Shown: positions 40,914 to 49,289 of the stretch, piece by piece
Layout: each line of letters starts with the position of its first letter
Position numbering within the stretch: position 1 is the stretch's first letter
DNA from: DSPP01 sp964607165
Lineage (GTDB): Bacteria; Zixibacteria; MSB-5A5; DSPP01
Length of the DNA: 64,000 nt
Assembly: GCA_964607165.1 (NCBI GenBank)
Contig: CAZSIT010000006.1
Coordinates: 53,982 to 117,981 of the forward strand
Reading direction: 5' to 3'
Notes under the pieces: generated by a model
Told to the model about the DNA's origin: nothing
Databases searched by the model: none
The model's input: the letters and a program-made list of their open reading frames with translations, nothing else
Program-made: the position numbers and the translations under genes

Positions 40914-42149
40914 TTAAGCGCTGCGCTTCTCCTGTTTTTCCGGAAAAAGCCCAAACCTTTTTTTGGCCGAAGCGAATTCGGCGGTAATACGTTCGAAGGC
41001 TTGAATTAACTTATTAGTGGGAGTTGCCAATGAAAGCCGGAAGAAACCTTCCCCCGCTTCGCCAAAGTAATTTCCGGGATAAACTAAAACGTTGGTTTTT
41101 CTCAAAAGCCTGCGGGCAAAACTCAAAACGGGCATCCGGCGGGGAACTTCCACCCAGACGAAACATCCTCCTTTAGGCCGCCAGAAGTTCCAGCCGAGCC
41201 GGGACAAGGCGTCGGTGACAATCTTTCGCCGTTCGGCTAAAATTTGGTTGTGATAAGCAATTATTTCTTTGCGCCGGCTCAAAAGCTCTATTCCCAGCCG
41301 CAGGCAGTAATTGGAAGGGTAAATTCCCAAACTTTGGATAAATGCTTCCAAGTTTTCCACCACTTCTTTCTTACCTACCGCCAGTCCCAACTTGGGGAAG
41401 GGGAGATTGAAAGAATGGGTGAAGGAGAAAAATTCAAGAGATACTTTGGAAGCTTTGGGAGTGGAGAACAGCGGCACAACCGGCGTTTGGTCGTAATACA
41501 GCTCGCCATACGTGAAATCGTTAGCTAAAAGCACATTTTTTTGGGAGGCCCAGGCCACCGCTCGTTCAAAAAAGCTCCGGTCGGCCGCCGCGCCGGTGGG
41601 TGAATGGGGATAATTAAGCACCAAAAGCTTCGGTTTTTGCCCATAAGAAACGTCCAACGCCTCCAGGTTGGGCAGATAATCGGTGCGGGAGTAGAGGGAA
41701 TACGGAACCACTTCTGCTTTTGCCGAAAAAACCGCCTGCCGAAAAAAGGGGAAAGCCGGGTCAGGGAGAAAAACTTTTTCTTTGGCTTCGAGGTAAAGTA
41801 ATAAGAGGTGAAAGAATCCCTGTTTAACGCCCGGAATGGGAGCCAAAGCTGCAAAGCGGTCCAACTTTTGACCGATGCGTTCCTCCACGTAACCCGTGGC
41901 CAGCTTTTTAAATTCGCCGACCAGCTTTTCATCCGGCTTGGGGGACCAGGCTAAACTTTCTTTGAAATGAGAGCGGGCGATTTCTTCCACTTCCGGATGC
42001 AAAGGCAAATCGGGGACAATCCGACCAATGTTGATTATCTCCTGCCCCCCCCGGCGGCGGGCGGCCAATCTTTCCAAAACATCGGGATAGGTGGCGGCAA
42101 TGCGCTGAATCGGCTCCGCTTTTTCGACGATGACTTTTTTGACTCTCAA
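40914..42149 (-). CDS. Class I/II aminotransferase-fold protein lacking the PLP lysine
   Basis: 411 residues from TTG 42149, preceded by GAGGAAA and overlapping the pyrE stop as TTGA; a longer start would run 58 bases into pyrE. The fold is that of LL-diaminopimelate/aspartate aminotransferases: INIGRIVPDLPLHP opening, LVLNYPHSPTGA (usual NYPxNPTGA), LLANDFTYGELYYD and late GCFVWVEVP and FFRLSLATP with the carboxylate-binding Arg. At the place of the Schiff-base lysine motif SFSKxxNxxGxRxG it reads SFTHSFNLPFPKLG, so the Lys is His245 and the conserved Gly and Arg are also changed. It may be a non-transaminating enzyme or a binding protein. It sits between pyrE and folB. Confidence 0.8.
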   Translation of the reverse strand: MRVKKVIVEKAEPIQRIAATYPDVLERLAARRRGGQEIINIGRIVPDLPLHPEVEEIARSHFKESLAWSPKPDEKLVGEFKKLATGYVEERIGQKLDRFAALAPIPGVKQGFFHLLLLYLEAKEKVFLPDPAFPFFRQAVFSAKAEVVPYSLYSRTDYLPNLEALDVSYGQKPKLLVLNYPHSPTGAAADRSFFERAVAWASQKNVLLANDFTYGELYYDQTPVVPLFSTPKASKVSLEFFSFTHSFNLPFPKLGLAVGKKEVVENLEAFIQSLGIYPSNYCLRLGIELLSRRKEIIAYHNQILAERRKIVTDALSRLGWNFWRPKGGCFVWVEVPRRMPVLSFARRLLRKTNVLVYPGNYFGEAGEGFFRLSLATPTNKLIQAFERITAEFASAKKRFGLFPEKQEKRSA

Positions 42150-42739
42150 AATTTCCTCGAACCCGGTTTTACTACAGGTTTTCCTTCTTTGCAGAGCGGG
42201 CACTCTTCCGGGGTGAACGATTCCACATCCAAAGTAGCCAGGGCTTGATACGCTTGACCCAAATTGACCTTGCCGCCCGAACGGTCTAAAAGAACGCCGA
42301 TACCAACCGTTTTCCCCCCTTCTTTCTTGACCAGTTCCAACACCTCAACGAGCGACCGCCCGGTGGTTAAAACGTCGTCCACAATCAAAACCTTTTCGCC
42401 GGGATTCAACGAAAATCCCCGCCCGAAAACGCGCCCCTCTCCGTTTTGATTTGGCTCGGCGAAAAAGTAAGGCTTTCCCATCTGGCGGGCCACTTCGTAG
42501 GCGATAACCATCCCGCCGGTGGTAGGGCCAATCACGCGGTCAATTTCAACATCTTTAAAAAGGCGAACAAACATCGCGCCCAGCCGAACGAGATATCCCG
42601 GATGCTGCAGGACCCCAAATTTTTCAAAGTAGGTTCCCGAATGGCGGCCGGAGGTCAAAAGAAAGTGCCCGGTCAAAAGCGCTCCGCAGCGCTCAAATAA
42701 CCCCAGAACCTGGCTTTGACTGGAAACTTCGGTTTTCAT
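42146..42739 (-). CDS. pyrE: Orotate phosphoribosyltransferase
   Basis: 197 residues. It converts orotate + PRPP to OMP in pyrimidine synthesis. The N-terminal part FERCGALLTGHFLLTSGRHS and the PRPP loop VLIVDDVLTTGRSLVEVLEL (about 117-136) are standard. GPTTGGMVIAYEVARQMGKPYFFAEP is the substrate-facing segment. The C-terminal tail CPLCKEGKPVV carries a C-x2-C pair seen in the longer bacterial/archaeal type. It overlaps acpS by 4 bases and the next gene by 4 bases. Confidence 0.94.
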   Translation of the reverse strand: MKTEVSSQSQVLGLFERCGALLTGHFLLTSGRHSGTYFEKFGVLQHPGYLVRLGAMFVRLFKDVEIDRVIGPTTGGMVIAYEVARQMGKPYFFAEPNQNGEGRVFGRGFSLNPGEKVLIVDDVLTTGRSLVEVLELVKKEGGKTVGIGVLLDRSGGKVNLGQAYQALATLDVESFTPEECPLCKEGKPVVKPGSRKF

Positions 42740-43119
42740 TTTTCCTCTTCATCCAAAAGTATCGCTTGGCCAACGGCATATTGATGGGTGTGCGACATCG
42801 AGATTAGAATCTTTTTGTTGCCGATAACCTCTTTCACCCGTTCCCCCAGCCGAACTTCCGCTTTTCCCTTCCGGTCGTTGACGATTTCAATCGAAGTCCA
42901 GCGCAAATTGGAGGTCAGCCCTGTGCCAATCGCTTTAATCACCGCTTCCTTGACCGCAAAGCGGGCGGCGAAGGAATAGTGCGCCTGCTCTTTTTCCAGG
43001 CAGTAGGTCACCTCGGCCGGGGTGAAAATGCGGAAGAGAAAATGGTCGCCCCAGCGGGCAATGGCTGCTTTAATCCGCTCCGTCTCGATAATGTCCACTC
43101 CAATCGCGGTTACTCCCAT
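42736..43119 (-). CDS. acpS: Holo-[acyl-carrier-protein] synthase
   Basis: 127 residues, the usual AcpS length. It transfers phosphopantetheine from coenzyme A to acyl carrier protein. Motifs: IGVDIIETERI (metal-binding Asp, about 7-17), FTPAEVTYCL, SFAARFAVKEAVIKAIGTGL (with the conserved WxxKEA-like FAVKEA) and ISMSHTHQYAVGQA. It heads the minus-strand run that also makes pantothenate, the CoA precursor. Confidence 0.95.
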   Translation of the reverse strand: MGVTAIGVDIIETERIKAAIARWGDHFLFRIFTPAEVTYCLEKEQAHYSFAARFAVKEAVIKAIGTGLTSNLRWTSIEIVNDRKGKAEVRLGERVKEVIGNKKILISMSHTHQYAVGQAILLDEEEK

Positions 43120-43231
43120 CTTTCACCAGCTTCCCAAAATACCGTTTTTAAGCTTTCTCGTAAACCCCTTTATATTTGGTGTAACTATATCGCTTGCCCT
43201 TATGGCAATCTATATTGGATAAGGAAAAGCT

Positions 43232-43642
43232 ATGGCCGAGCTGATTACCGCAATACATTTTCTCTGGATTCTCTTCATGCTCTTGGGATTTTTCTGGACT
43301 TTGATCGCCATTTTCGCACACCAAAGATTTTTAAACTTTTTCTGGTTTCGCACGCTGCATTTAGCCGGAATTTTGTTTGTCGCTACCCTTGCTTTGATGC
43401 AGCAATACTGCCCGCTGACCATTCTGGAAAACTATTTTCGAGGTCAGTCTGGCTCTTCTTATTCCTGCGGCTTCATTCGGAATTATCTCGAAAAACTAAT
43501 CTACCCGGATATAAATCCCCTAATTATCCAGATGGGAACTTTAATCGTCACACTGGTATCGGTTGCCGCGTACTTTCTCCGACCGCCGGAAAGAACGAAA
43601 AACTGGGTAAAAAAAATATCTAAAGGTAGCGGAAACCTTTAG
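43232..43642 (+). CDS. DUF2784 membrane protein
   Basis: 136 residues with four hydrophobic segments (HFLWILFMLLGFFWTLIAIF, LHLAGILFVATLALM, and one late at LIVTLVSVAAYFL). The DUF2784 signature QYCPLTILENYFRGQ...YSCGFIRNYLEKLIYPDI is complete. Function is unknown for the family. AAGGAAAAGCT precedes the ATG. The last four codons and the TAG stop are supplied by a family D repeat beginning at 43625, so the natural C-terminus was probably different. Confidence 0.82.
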   Translation: MAELITAIHFLWILFMLLGFFWTLIAIFAHQRFLNFFWFRTLHLAGILFVATLALMQQYCPLTILENYFRGQSGSSYSCGFIRNYLEKLIYPDINPLIIQMGTLIVTLVSVAAYFLRPPERTKNWVKKISKGSGNL

Positions 43643-43679
43643 GTTTCCATTTTTGGAAGACTGAAGTCTTCCGCTACCT
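43625..43679. repeat. Family D double hairpin overlapping the DUF2784 stop
   Basis: GGTAGCGGAAACCTTTAGGTTTCC (43625-43648), then GGAAGACTGAAGTCTTCCGCTACC (43655-43678). The CTTTAG apex of the first hairpin supplies the TAG stop of the preceding gene. Confidence 0.75.
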
Positions 43680-43694
43680 AAAAATTCCTTTTTC

Positions 43695-43812
43695 TGTCAT
43701 TCCGGGCGTAGCGACTTGTCCCGAGGGAACTCGAGGGGGGAATCTGGGCGGAGAGTGGGGCAGTTCCCAACCCCTCCCCTCCCAGATGCTTCACTTCGTT
43801 CAGCATGACAAT
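43695..43812. repeat. Family F inverted repeat with nested family A
   Basis: TGTCATTCCGGGCGTAGCGA at the left matches CAGCATGACA at the right, with GAATCTGGG and CCCAGATGC inside. A short A copy (CTTGTCCCGAGGGAACTCGAGG, about 43716-43737) interrupts the left arm. Confidence 0.6.
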
Positions 43813-43836
43813 TTAGCGCTTTGGTTGCTGAAGATT

Positions 43837-44565
43837 TCAGCCTGTCCGAAGGGGACGCAAAATTAGTTCCGAAGTCCAGGCATTCGGATTCTGGGTGGCA
43901 ACCATCAAGCAAGCCTCCGCCACCTCTTCGCAGGTCAACTTGACCAGGCCCGGGCGGTTTATCGGACGGTCTTTGGGAAACTCGCCGGAAAACTCGGAAG
44001 CGACCGAGCCGGGAGAAACGCAGGTAACTTTGATGTTTTGATTGCGTACCTCCAGAGCCAGCGATTCGGAAAACATCACCAGAGCCGCTTTGGAGGCGCA
44101 GTAGGCCGCCAGGTTGGCGTTGGCGCTTTTGGCTGCCACGGAGGCGATATTGATAATCTGCCCGCCACCTTTTTTGGCGAAATGCGGGATCACCTCCCGG
44201 CAGGCCAGAAAAACTCCCCGGACGTTGACGTCAAAAATGATGTCGAAATCCTCCGTTTTCATCTCCGCCACCGGCGCCCAAATGCCCAGACCGGCGTTGT
44301 TGATGAGAACGTCAATGGTTCCATACTGTTCCAGTGTCCGGTCAATCAAGTTTTTGACATCCGTTTCTTTGGACATATCCGCCGGAATAGCAAAGGCCTC
44401 GCCGCCTTGTTTTTTTATCTGCTCGGCCAGCTCTTCCAGTTCCTTTTTATTTCGAGCCGAAAGCACGACTTTGGCTTTATTTTGCGCGAACAACAAGGCA
44501 ATCGCCCGCCCAATGCCCTTCGAAGCGCCGGTGACGATGGTTACTTTTCCTTCCACACTTTGCAT
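43837..44565 (-). CDS. Short-chain dehydrogenase/reductase (FabG-like)
   Basis: 242 residues from ATG 44565, which places VTIVTGASKGIGRAIA (NAD(P)-binding TGxxxGIG) at the usual N-terminal position; a TTG at 44601 is possible. The catalytic set is Ser in IINIASVAAKS, Tyr-x3-Lys in AAYCASKAAL, and Asn in VLINNAGLG. The C-terminal RPINRPGLVKLTCEEVAEACLMV segment is typical of classical SDRs. NADPH-dependent ketone or acyl reduction is likely, but the substrate is not evident. It is alone on its strand; repeats lie downstream. Confidence 0.85.
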   Translation of the reverse strand: MQSVEGKVTIVTGASKGIGRAIALLFAQNKAKVVLSARNKKELEELAEQIKKQGGEAFAIPADMSKETDVKNLIDRTLEQYGTIDVLINNAGLGIWAPVAEMKTEDFDIIFDVNVRGVFLACREVIPHFAKKGGGQIINIASVAAKSANANLAAYCASKAALVMFSESLALEVRNQNIKVTCVSPGSVASEFSGEFPKDRPINRPGLVKLTCEEVAEACLMVATQNPNAWTSELILRPLRTG

Positions 44566-44646
44566 CGTACGGAAGTATGCGAATACGGCTATTTCCGTCA
44601 AGCTCCTGTTGTTTCACATACAGACGCAAGACTCCCATTGGGCGTG

Positions 44647-44808
44647 ATGGACATAAAAAAAGACTCGGTTTACATTGACAACACTATTTTTGTTGTCGAG
44701 GTTCTGCCGGAAGGGAAGCGCCCAACACCCGGCACAGGGATGCCCATCCGGCGAAATTGGGTTCCCAAGCGGGATTGGAAATCAATTTTTTATTTCCCAT
44801 GGCGCTAA
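44647..44808 (+). CDS. Possible small protein of 53 residues
   Basis: MDIKKDSVYIDNTIFVVEVL, followed by PEGKRPTPGTGMPIRRNWVP, then KRDWKSIFYFPWR. The composition looks protein-like and a strong terminator follows directly, but there is no ribosome site and I recognise no family. It could equally be a fragment of a lost gene. Confidence 0.25.
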   Translation: MDIKKDSVYIDNTIFVVEVLPEGKRPTPGTGMPIRRNWVPKRDWKSIFYFPWR

Positions 44809-44847
44809 AAAAAGAAGCGTCCGCCTTTGGCGGACGCTTCTTTTCGT
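44807..44847. terminator. Bidirectional intrinsic terminator
   Basis: GAAGCGTCCGCC (44814-44825), TTT, GGCGGACGCTTC (44829-44840), with A-tract on the left and TTTT on the right. It serves the minus-strand dockerin protein gene and any plus-strand transcript. Confidence 0.85.
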
Positions 44848-44860
44848 AAGTTAAGTTAAA

Positions 44861-46600
44861 TTAGAATCCGCAGATGGGGGAACTTTGGCCCAAGAAGACA
44901 AAGTTCATCTCTCTAACCACATCCGAGCTGGTCAAAAACCCGTCGCAATCGACGTCGGCGGCCATCGGGTCGATGTTTCCAACTTCACCCAAAAAGGCGG
45001 CGTTCAAAATCAGGACCACATCGGCAGAGGTGTAAACCCCATCCCGGTTGAGGTCCCCTCGAAGATTTGCGCTTCCCGCAAGAGTTAGAGTGAGGTTGGA
45101 AACCGAGCCACCGCTCAAATCGACCGATTGGGAAACGGTAGCGCCGGCATCGTTGGTGGCGGAGATGGTATAGGTTCCAGCGGCAAGGCCGTCGATTATA
45201 AACCCGCCATCCGGCAGCGATACCCCTGCTCCAACCACGGAATTACTTCCGTCAGAAACGTTGACCCAAACGCCGGGAAGCGGCGCGCCGATGCTGGAGC
45301 GAACGAGACCGGCGACGGAGTTGCCCGAATCCGGCTTTTGGGTGAGGGCGAAATTGATGCCGGAAGCGTCCGGGGTAACTTTGGTGGCATCTTCAAAGCG
45401 GCGGACGTTGTCATAAATTTCACCAAAGTAGCCGCGCGCCCAAGCAAGGACGAAGTAGGGAATTTTTGGCAGGCCCCCAATTACATAGTTGCCGGTGGAA
45501 TCGGTATGAGCAAAGCGGACAATTCGATGGTTGTGAACAGAATCAAAACCTACTGCTGCTACTATTGCACCCTCAATTGGTTTTCCCGTAGAATCATAAG
45601 CGGGAGAGCTGGCAGTGGAGTCTCTAGTGACTGTTCCGGAAATGGTGCCCAAATCGGCAGGCGGAATCGGCATTAGCGCTAAGTTGATATTGGGTGTATC
45701 CTGACCGGAATCTACCGGAACCGAGTCGGGATAAACGGCCGGGAAATAGTCACGCGCGACGGATGCGACTTTGTACAAACCTTGCGGCAGCCGTTCGATT
45801 TGATAATTGCCGTTCTCGTCGGTTAAATCTGCCCCAAAGCCAAGACCATTCAGTTGACGGGAAATCACTAATGCGTGGCTTATGGGTAAGCCGGTGTTTT
45901 TGTCGGTAATTTGCCCGGAAATCGAGCCAAAACCGAAGGAAAAGTGATTGAGAGCGATATCAACACCCGCCGCTGTATCCCCCGAATCTACGACGACCGG
46001 ATTGCCGGAGTATACGGCGGGCAGAAAACCAAGTGCTACTGCCGCCACGTTATAATTTCCGGCAGGCACCGGCAGAGTATAATTTCCGTTCGGGAAAGTG
46101 GTGGTTTCAAAAATAACCGGAAGGAGGTTGTCTGGTTTAGCCACCACGTGCGCGCCGGCAATACCGTCGCCGCTGGAAGCATCGGTTATCCGTCCGGTTA
46201 TCAATCCAAATCGGGGCGGGGGTGGAACAAAGGGGCAAAATTGAATGTCGATACCCGAGGTTGTCTGACCGTCCAAAACTGCAACCGGGTCGGCAGAATC
46301 CGGATGAAGAACTCCCGGATAAAAAAGGCAGCCCAGCCCGAACTTGCAGGCCACCACCTTGTAACTTCCGGGAGGCAGGTTTTTAATCTGGTAGTTGCCG
46401 TTGGAATCGGTATGCGCCATTCCGACAAAATGAGAATCGGCAAGCGCCGTAACCGAAGCGCCGATCACAGGAAGCACGGCAAATTCATGCTCCAGCGTGA
46501 TGCGGCCGGAAATTGAGCCCACGGCCCAACTATTGGCCGCAAAGGTTAAAGCAACGGCGAGGGTTAAGAGTGAGAGTAGGGCAAACTTTTTGAAGCGCAT
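44861..46600 (-). CDS. Secreted protein with repeated carboxypeptidase-regulatory-like domains and dockerin
   Basis: 579 residues. Signal peptide about 1-26 (LLTLAVALTFAANSWA). Five beta-sandwich units of the CarboxypepD_reg type follow, each beginning SISGRIT/TGRITD/SGQITD/SGTVTRD/AGLVR and containing the pattern YxIxxLPxGxYKVxAxxxG. The C-terminus is a dockerin-type pair of calcium loops, RGDLNRDGVYTSADVVLILNAAFLG and AADVDCDGFLTSSDVVREMNFVFLG, ending SPICGF. Such units are structural stalks or adhesion modules; no enzyme domain is seen. AGGAGGAGCT precedes the start. A strong terminator follows. Confidence 0.85.
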   Translation of the reverse strand: MRFKKFALLSLLTLAVALTFAANSWAVGSISGRITLEHEFAVLPVIGASVTALADSHFVGMAHTDSNGNYQIKNLPPGSYKVVACKFGLGCLFYPGVLHPDSADPVAVLDGQTTSGIDIQFCPFVPPPPRFGLITGRITDASSGDGIAGAHVVAKPDNLLPVIFETTTFPNGNYTLPVPAGNYNVAAVALGFLPAVYSGNPVVVDSGDTAAGVDIALNHFSFGFGSISGQITDKNTGLPISHALVISRQLNGLGFGADLTDENGNYQIERLPQGLYKVASVARDYFPAVYPDSVPVDSGQDTPNINLALMPIPPADLGTISGTVTRDSTASSPAYDSTGKPIEGAIVAAVGFDSVHNHRIVRFAHTDSTGNYVIGGLPKIPYFVLAWARGYFGEIYDNVRRFEDATKVTPDASGINFALTQKPDSGNSVAGLVRSSIGAPLPGVWVNVSDGSNSVVGAGVSLPDGGFIIDGLAAGTYTISATNDAGATVSQSVDLSGGSVSNLTLTLAGSANLRGDLNRDGVYTSADVVLILNAAFLGEVGNIDPMAADVDCDGFLTSSDVVREMNFVFLGQSSPICGF

Positions 46601-46943
46601 AGCTCCTCCTGTTATCCGGTTCTGCGCCTTTCCCCCATCCGAAAAGGCAACCTGTTTCGATATTTAAGTTAAAAACCAAAGCCATAAAAATCAAGAAAAA
46701 TTTTAAGCTCTTAATTGTCTTTAAGTTAAGCCTTCTGTAGCTTCTTCTATACCGGTTTAACTACCAGCAAGGGCAAAACAGAAATTTTTTCCGCCATCTT
46801 CCTAAAATTTTTTCCGCAAGCGGTTCGCTTTTCAACACTGCCGGCAAACAACCCTTTGAACGATTTGAGCTTATAATTTTTCCAAAACCGACGGATTCCG
46901 GCCTCTGGTTTGCCAAAGCTTGGTGTGGAGAAATAGGAGGAGT
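46601..46943. other. Divergent promoter region of the polysaccharide operon
   Basis: 343 bases between the dockerin protein and the exopolysaccharide operon. TATAAT at 46872-46877 lies about 66 bases before the first gene, but the -35 region (CAACCC) is poor. AAATAGGAGGAGT is the ribosome site for ATG 46944. No repeat of the families above was found here. Confidence 0.35.
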
Positions 46944-49289
46944 ATGCGCAAACGAATTGGATTCGCGGTTTTCTTAGGATTCTGCCTCGCCTATCCTTTT
47001 GAGCTTTCCGCTCAAGAAATGAGCGAAGCCAACAAAAAGCGTCTATTAGAATATTTAGAGAAAAACGGAGGGCAATTACCGGCAACGGCCACCCCTCATT
47101 CAACTAATCAAACTTATAAAACGCCCACGCTGTATGACGATTCCTCCTACATCGCCAACGAGCTAAAAAAAGCCGGCAAAACTGCGGAATTAAAACAACC
47201 GAACGAGGATGAAAAAAGCGAAGGCACAGGCTTAAAACCATTCGGTTACGAAATTTTCAGCGGCAGCACTCCCACTTTTGCACCGATACCAGAGACCCCT
47301 GTTCCGGAAACTTACTTGCTCGGGCCGGGGGACAATCTCATCGTCAACCTTTGGGGACGGGCGGAACAGGAATACCAGCTCGCAGTTGACCGGGAAGGAA
47401 AAATCTTCATCCCCAAAACGGGTGAAATGGTGGTTTGGGGGATGACCATAACGCAGTTCGAGAGCAAGCTCAAATCGCGTCTGGCCAAAATCTACAGCAA
47501 TTTTCAAGTCTCGGTAATGCTGGGCAAGCTCCGCTCGGTAAAAATCTTTGTTTTGGGGGAGGTTAAAAAGCCGGGTGGATATACCCTGACTTCACTTTCA
47601 ACCTTTTTCTCCGCCCTCTATGCCGCCGGCGGGCCGGGGGAACGGGGCTCCATGCGCAAAATCAAGGTCCTGCGCCAAAACAAGGAAGTTGCCGAGCTGG
47701 ACCTCTACGAGTTGCTTTTAAAAGGATACAACTCTGCCGACCAAAAGTTGGAAACCGGCGACGTTGTCTACGTTCCGGTCTCCGGGCCGCTGGTTCGCAT
47801 CAAAGGGGAAGTAAAACGCTCGGCCATTTACGAACTAAAGGGAACCGAAAAGGTCTGGGATTTGATTGAGCTGGCCGGCGGCACCCTGCCGACGGCTTAT
47901 TTAAAACGGGTCGTTCTGGACCGCCAGCAGGCCGATGACCAGCGCGAGCTGGTTAATCTGAACCTTGCCGATTCAACCTCCCGCTCTTCCGATAATCTGC
48001 TTTTAAGAGATGGGGATGAGATTTCGATTCTGTCCAAATACCAATTTCGCCCCAACGTGGTCTGGATAACCGGAAAAATTAAACACCCCGGTTCGTTCGA
48101 GCGCTCGGAGGGGATGCGGATAAATGAACTGCTGAACGGAGGCGAACAGTTGGAGCCGGACGCTTATCTGCCCCGCGCCGACCTGTTTCGCGTGACGCCG
48201 GATGCCCGCCGGACGCTGCTGTCTGTTTCGCTGGGCAAATTGCTGGCCGGCGACAGCACCGCCAATCTCTTTTTGCATGACCGCGATTCCGTTGTGGTTT
48301 ATGCCATAGACGAAGTGGAGCGCAAAAAATTTGTTTCTATTGAAGGCGACGTAAAAACTTCCGGGAAATACGAGCTTTTGGAAAATATGCGTCTTTCCGA
48401 CCTGATTTTTCAGGCCGGCAATCCCAACAAAAGCGCCTACAAATTGAGAGCCGAGCTGGCGAGGGTCAATCCCGGACACCCTTCCGATATCTTCTATTTC
48501 GCCTTGGATTCAATTTTAGAAAATCCCAAAACGGAAATAGACTTAATCCTGCGGGAAGACGACAAGGTCTTTATCCGTGAAATCCCGGACTGGAACGAGC
48601 ACCGGGTGGTGAAGGTTTCCGGCGAGGTCGGTTTTCCCGGGAAATACGCCCTTCGCAAAGAAAACGAAACCATCTACGAGATTTTCCAGCGGGCGGGCGG
48701 CTTTACCCCCAAAGCGTTTGTTCCGGGAATAACCTTAATGCGCCGCTCCATCGCCGAGCATATCAAACGCCAGAACCTGCCCGCTTTAATCGCCCAAACC
48801 CAGCTATTGGAGAAAGATTCCCTGGGAAATATCGAAGAGCCGATACCGTTGAATTTGGACGTCAACAAGGTTTCCCGAATTGTCTTTGATCCGGTAGAGC
48901 TCCTCAAAAGCAAGGGGAAAAAGGGAGACATCACCCTAAAAGACGGCGATGAAATTTTGGTGCCGGACCTGCCCGCCGGCATTCAAATTCTGGGGGCCAT
49001 CGCCTCCAGCGGCACCATCGGCTATCAACCGGGGAAGTCGGTAAACTATTACATCAAAAAAGCGGGCGGTTTCACTCCCAATGCCGACAAAAAAGAGACC
49101 CGGCTGGTCAAGGCCACCGGACGGGTAAGCTCCGGAGGAGTGGGAGGCAAAAAAGTTGAACTGGGGGACGCCATCATCGTTCCGCAGAAAATTGAAGAGA
49201 GAAAGCATTTCAGCCGCGACCTGGCGGCAACGATTTCCATCATCTCCGGCATCGCCACGACCTTTTTCATAATCGCCAAGACCAAATGA
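46944..49289 (+). CDS. Polysaccharide export protein with multiple SLBB domains (Wza-like)
   Basis: 781 residues from ATG 46944, chosen for AGGAGG and the signal peptide MRKRIGFAVFLGFCLAYPFELSA. The polysaccharide export (Poly_export) module is ETYLLGPGDNLIVNLWGRAEQEYQLAVDREGK-like at about 120-190. Then come at least five SLBB repeats (VFVLGEVKKPGGY, RIKGEVKRSAIYEL, WITGKIKHPGSF, SIEGDVKTSGKYEL, KVSGEVGFPGKYAL), each with DLIxxAGG. A C-terminal hydrophobic segment follows (ISIISGIATTFFIIAKTK). No lipobox cysteine. It forms the outer-membrane/periplasmic exit channel of the polysaccharide made by the downstream genes. Confidence 0.9.
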   Translation: MRKRIGFAVFLGFCLAYPFELSAQEMSEANKKRLLEYLEKNGGQLPATATPHSTNQTYKTPTLYDDSSYIANELKKAGKTAELKQPNEDEKSEGTGLKPFGYEIFSGSTPTFAPIPETPVPETYLLGPGDNLIVNLWGRAEQEYQLAVDREGKIFIPKTGEMVVWGMTITQFESKLKSRLAKIYSNFQVSVMLGKLRSVKIFVLGEVKKPGGYTLTSLSTFFSALYAAGGPGERGSMRKIKVLRQNKEVAELDLYELLLKGYNSADQKLETGDVVYVPVSGPLVRIKGEVKRSAIYELKGTEKVWDLIELAGGTLPTAYLKRVVLDRQQADDQRELVNLNLADSTSRSSDNLLLRDGDEISILSKYQFRPNVVWITGKIKHPGSFERSEGMRINELLNGGEQLEPDAYLPRADLFRVTPDARRTLLSVSLGKLLAGDSTANLFLHDRDSVVVYAIDEVERKKFVSIEGDVKTSGKYELLENMRLSDLIFQAGNPNKSAYKLRAELARVNPGHPSDIFYFALDSILENPKTEIDLILREDDKVFIREIPDWNEHRVVKVSGEVGFPGKYALRKENETIYEIFQRAGGFTPKAFVPGITLMRRSIAEHIKRQNLPALIAQTQLLEKDSLGNIEEPIPLNLDVNKVSRIVFDPVELLKSKGKKGDITLKDGDEILVPDLPAGIQILGAIASSGTIGYQPGKSVNYYIKKAGGFTPNADKKETRLVKATGRVSSGGVGGKKVELGDAIIVPQKIEERKHFSRDLAATISIISGIATTFFIIAKTK

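Noticed and set aside
46600..46680. Cyclic-di-GMP (GEMM-like) riboswitch before the dockerin protein
   Set aside because: Only a loose match (GGAAAGGCGCAGAACCGG); the second half of the motif and its pairing are missing and would run into the coding region.
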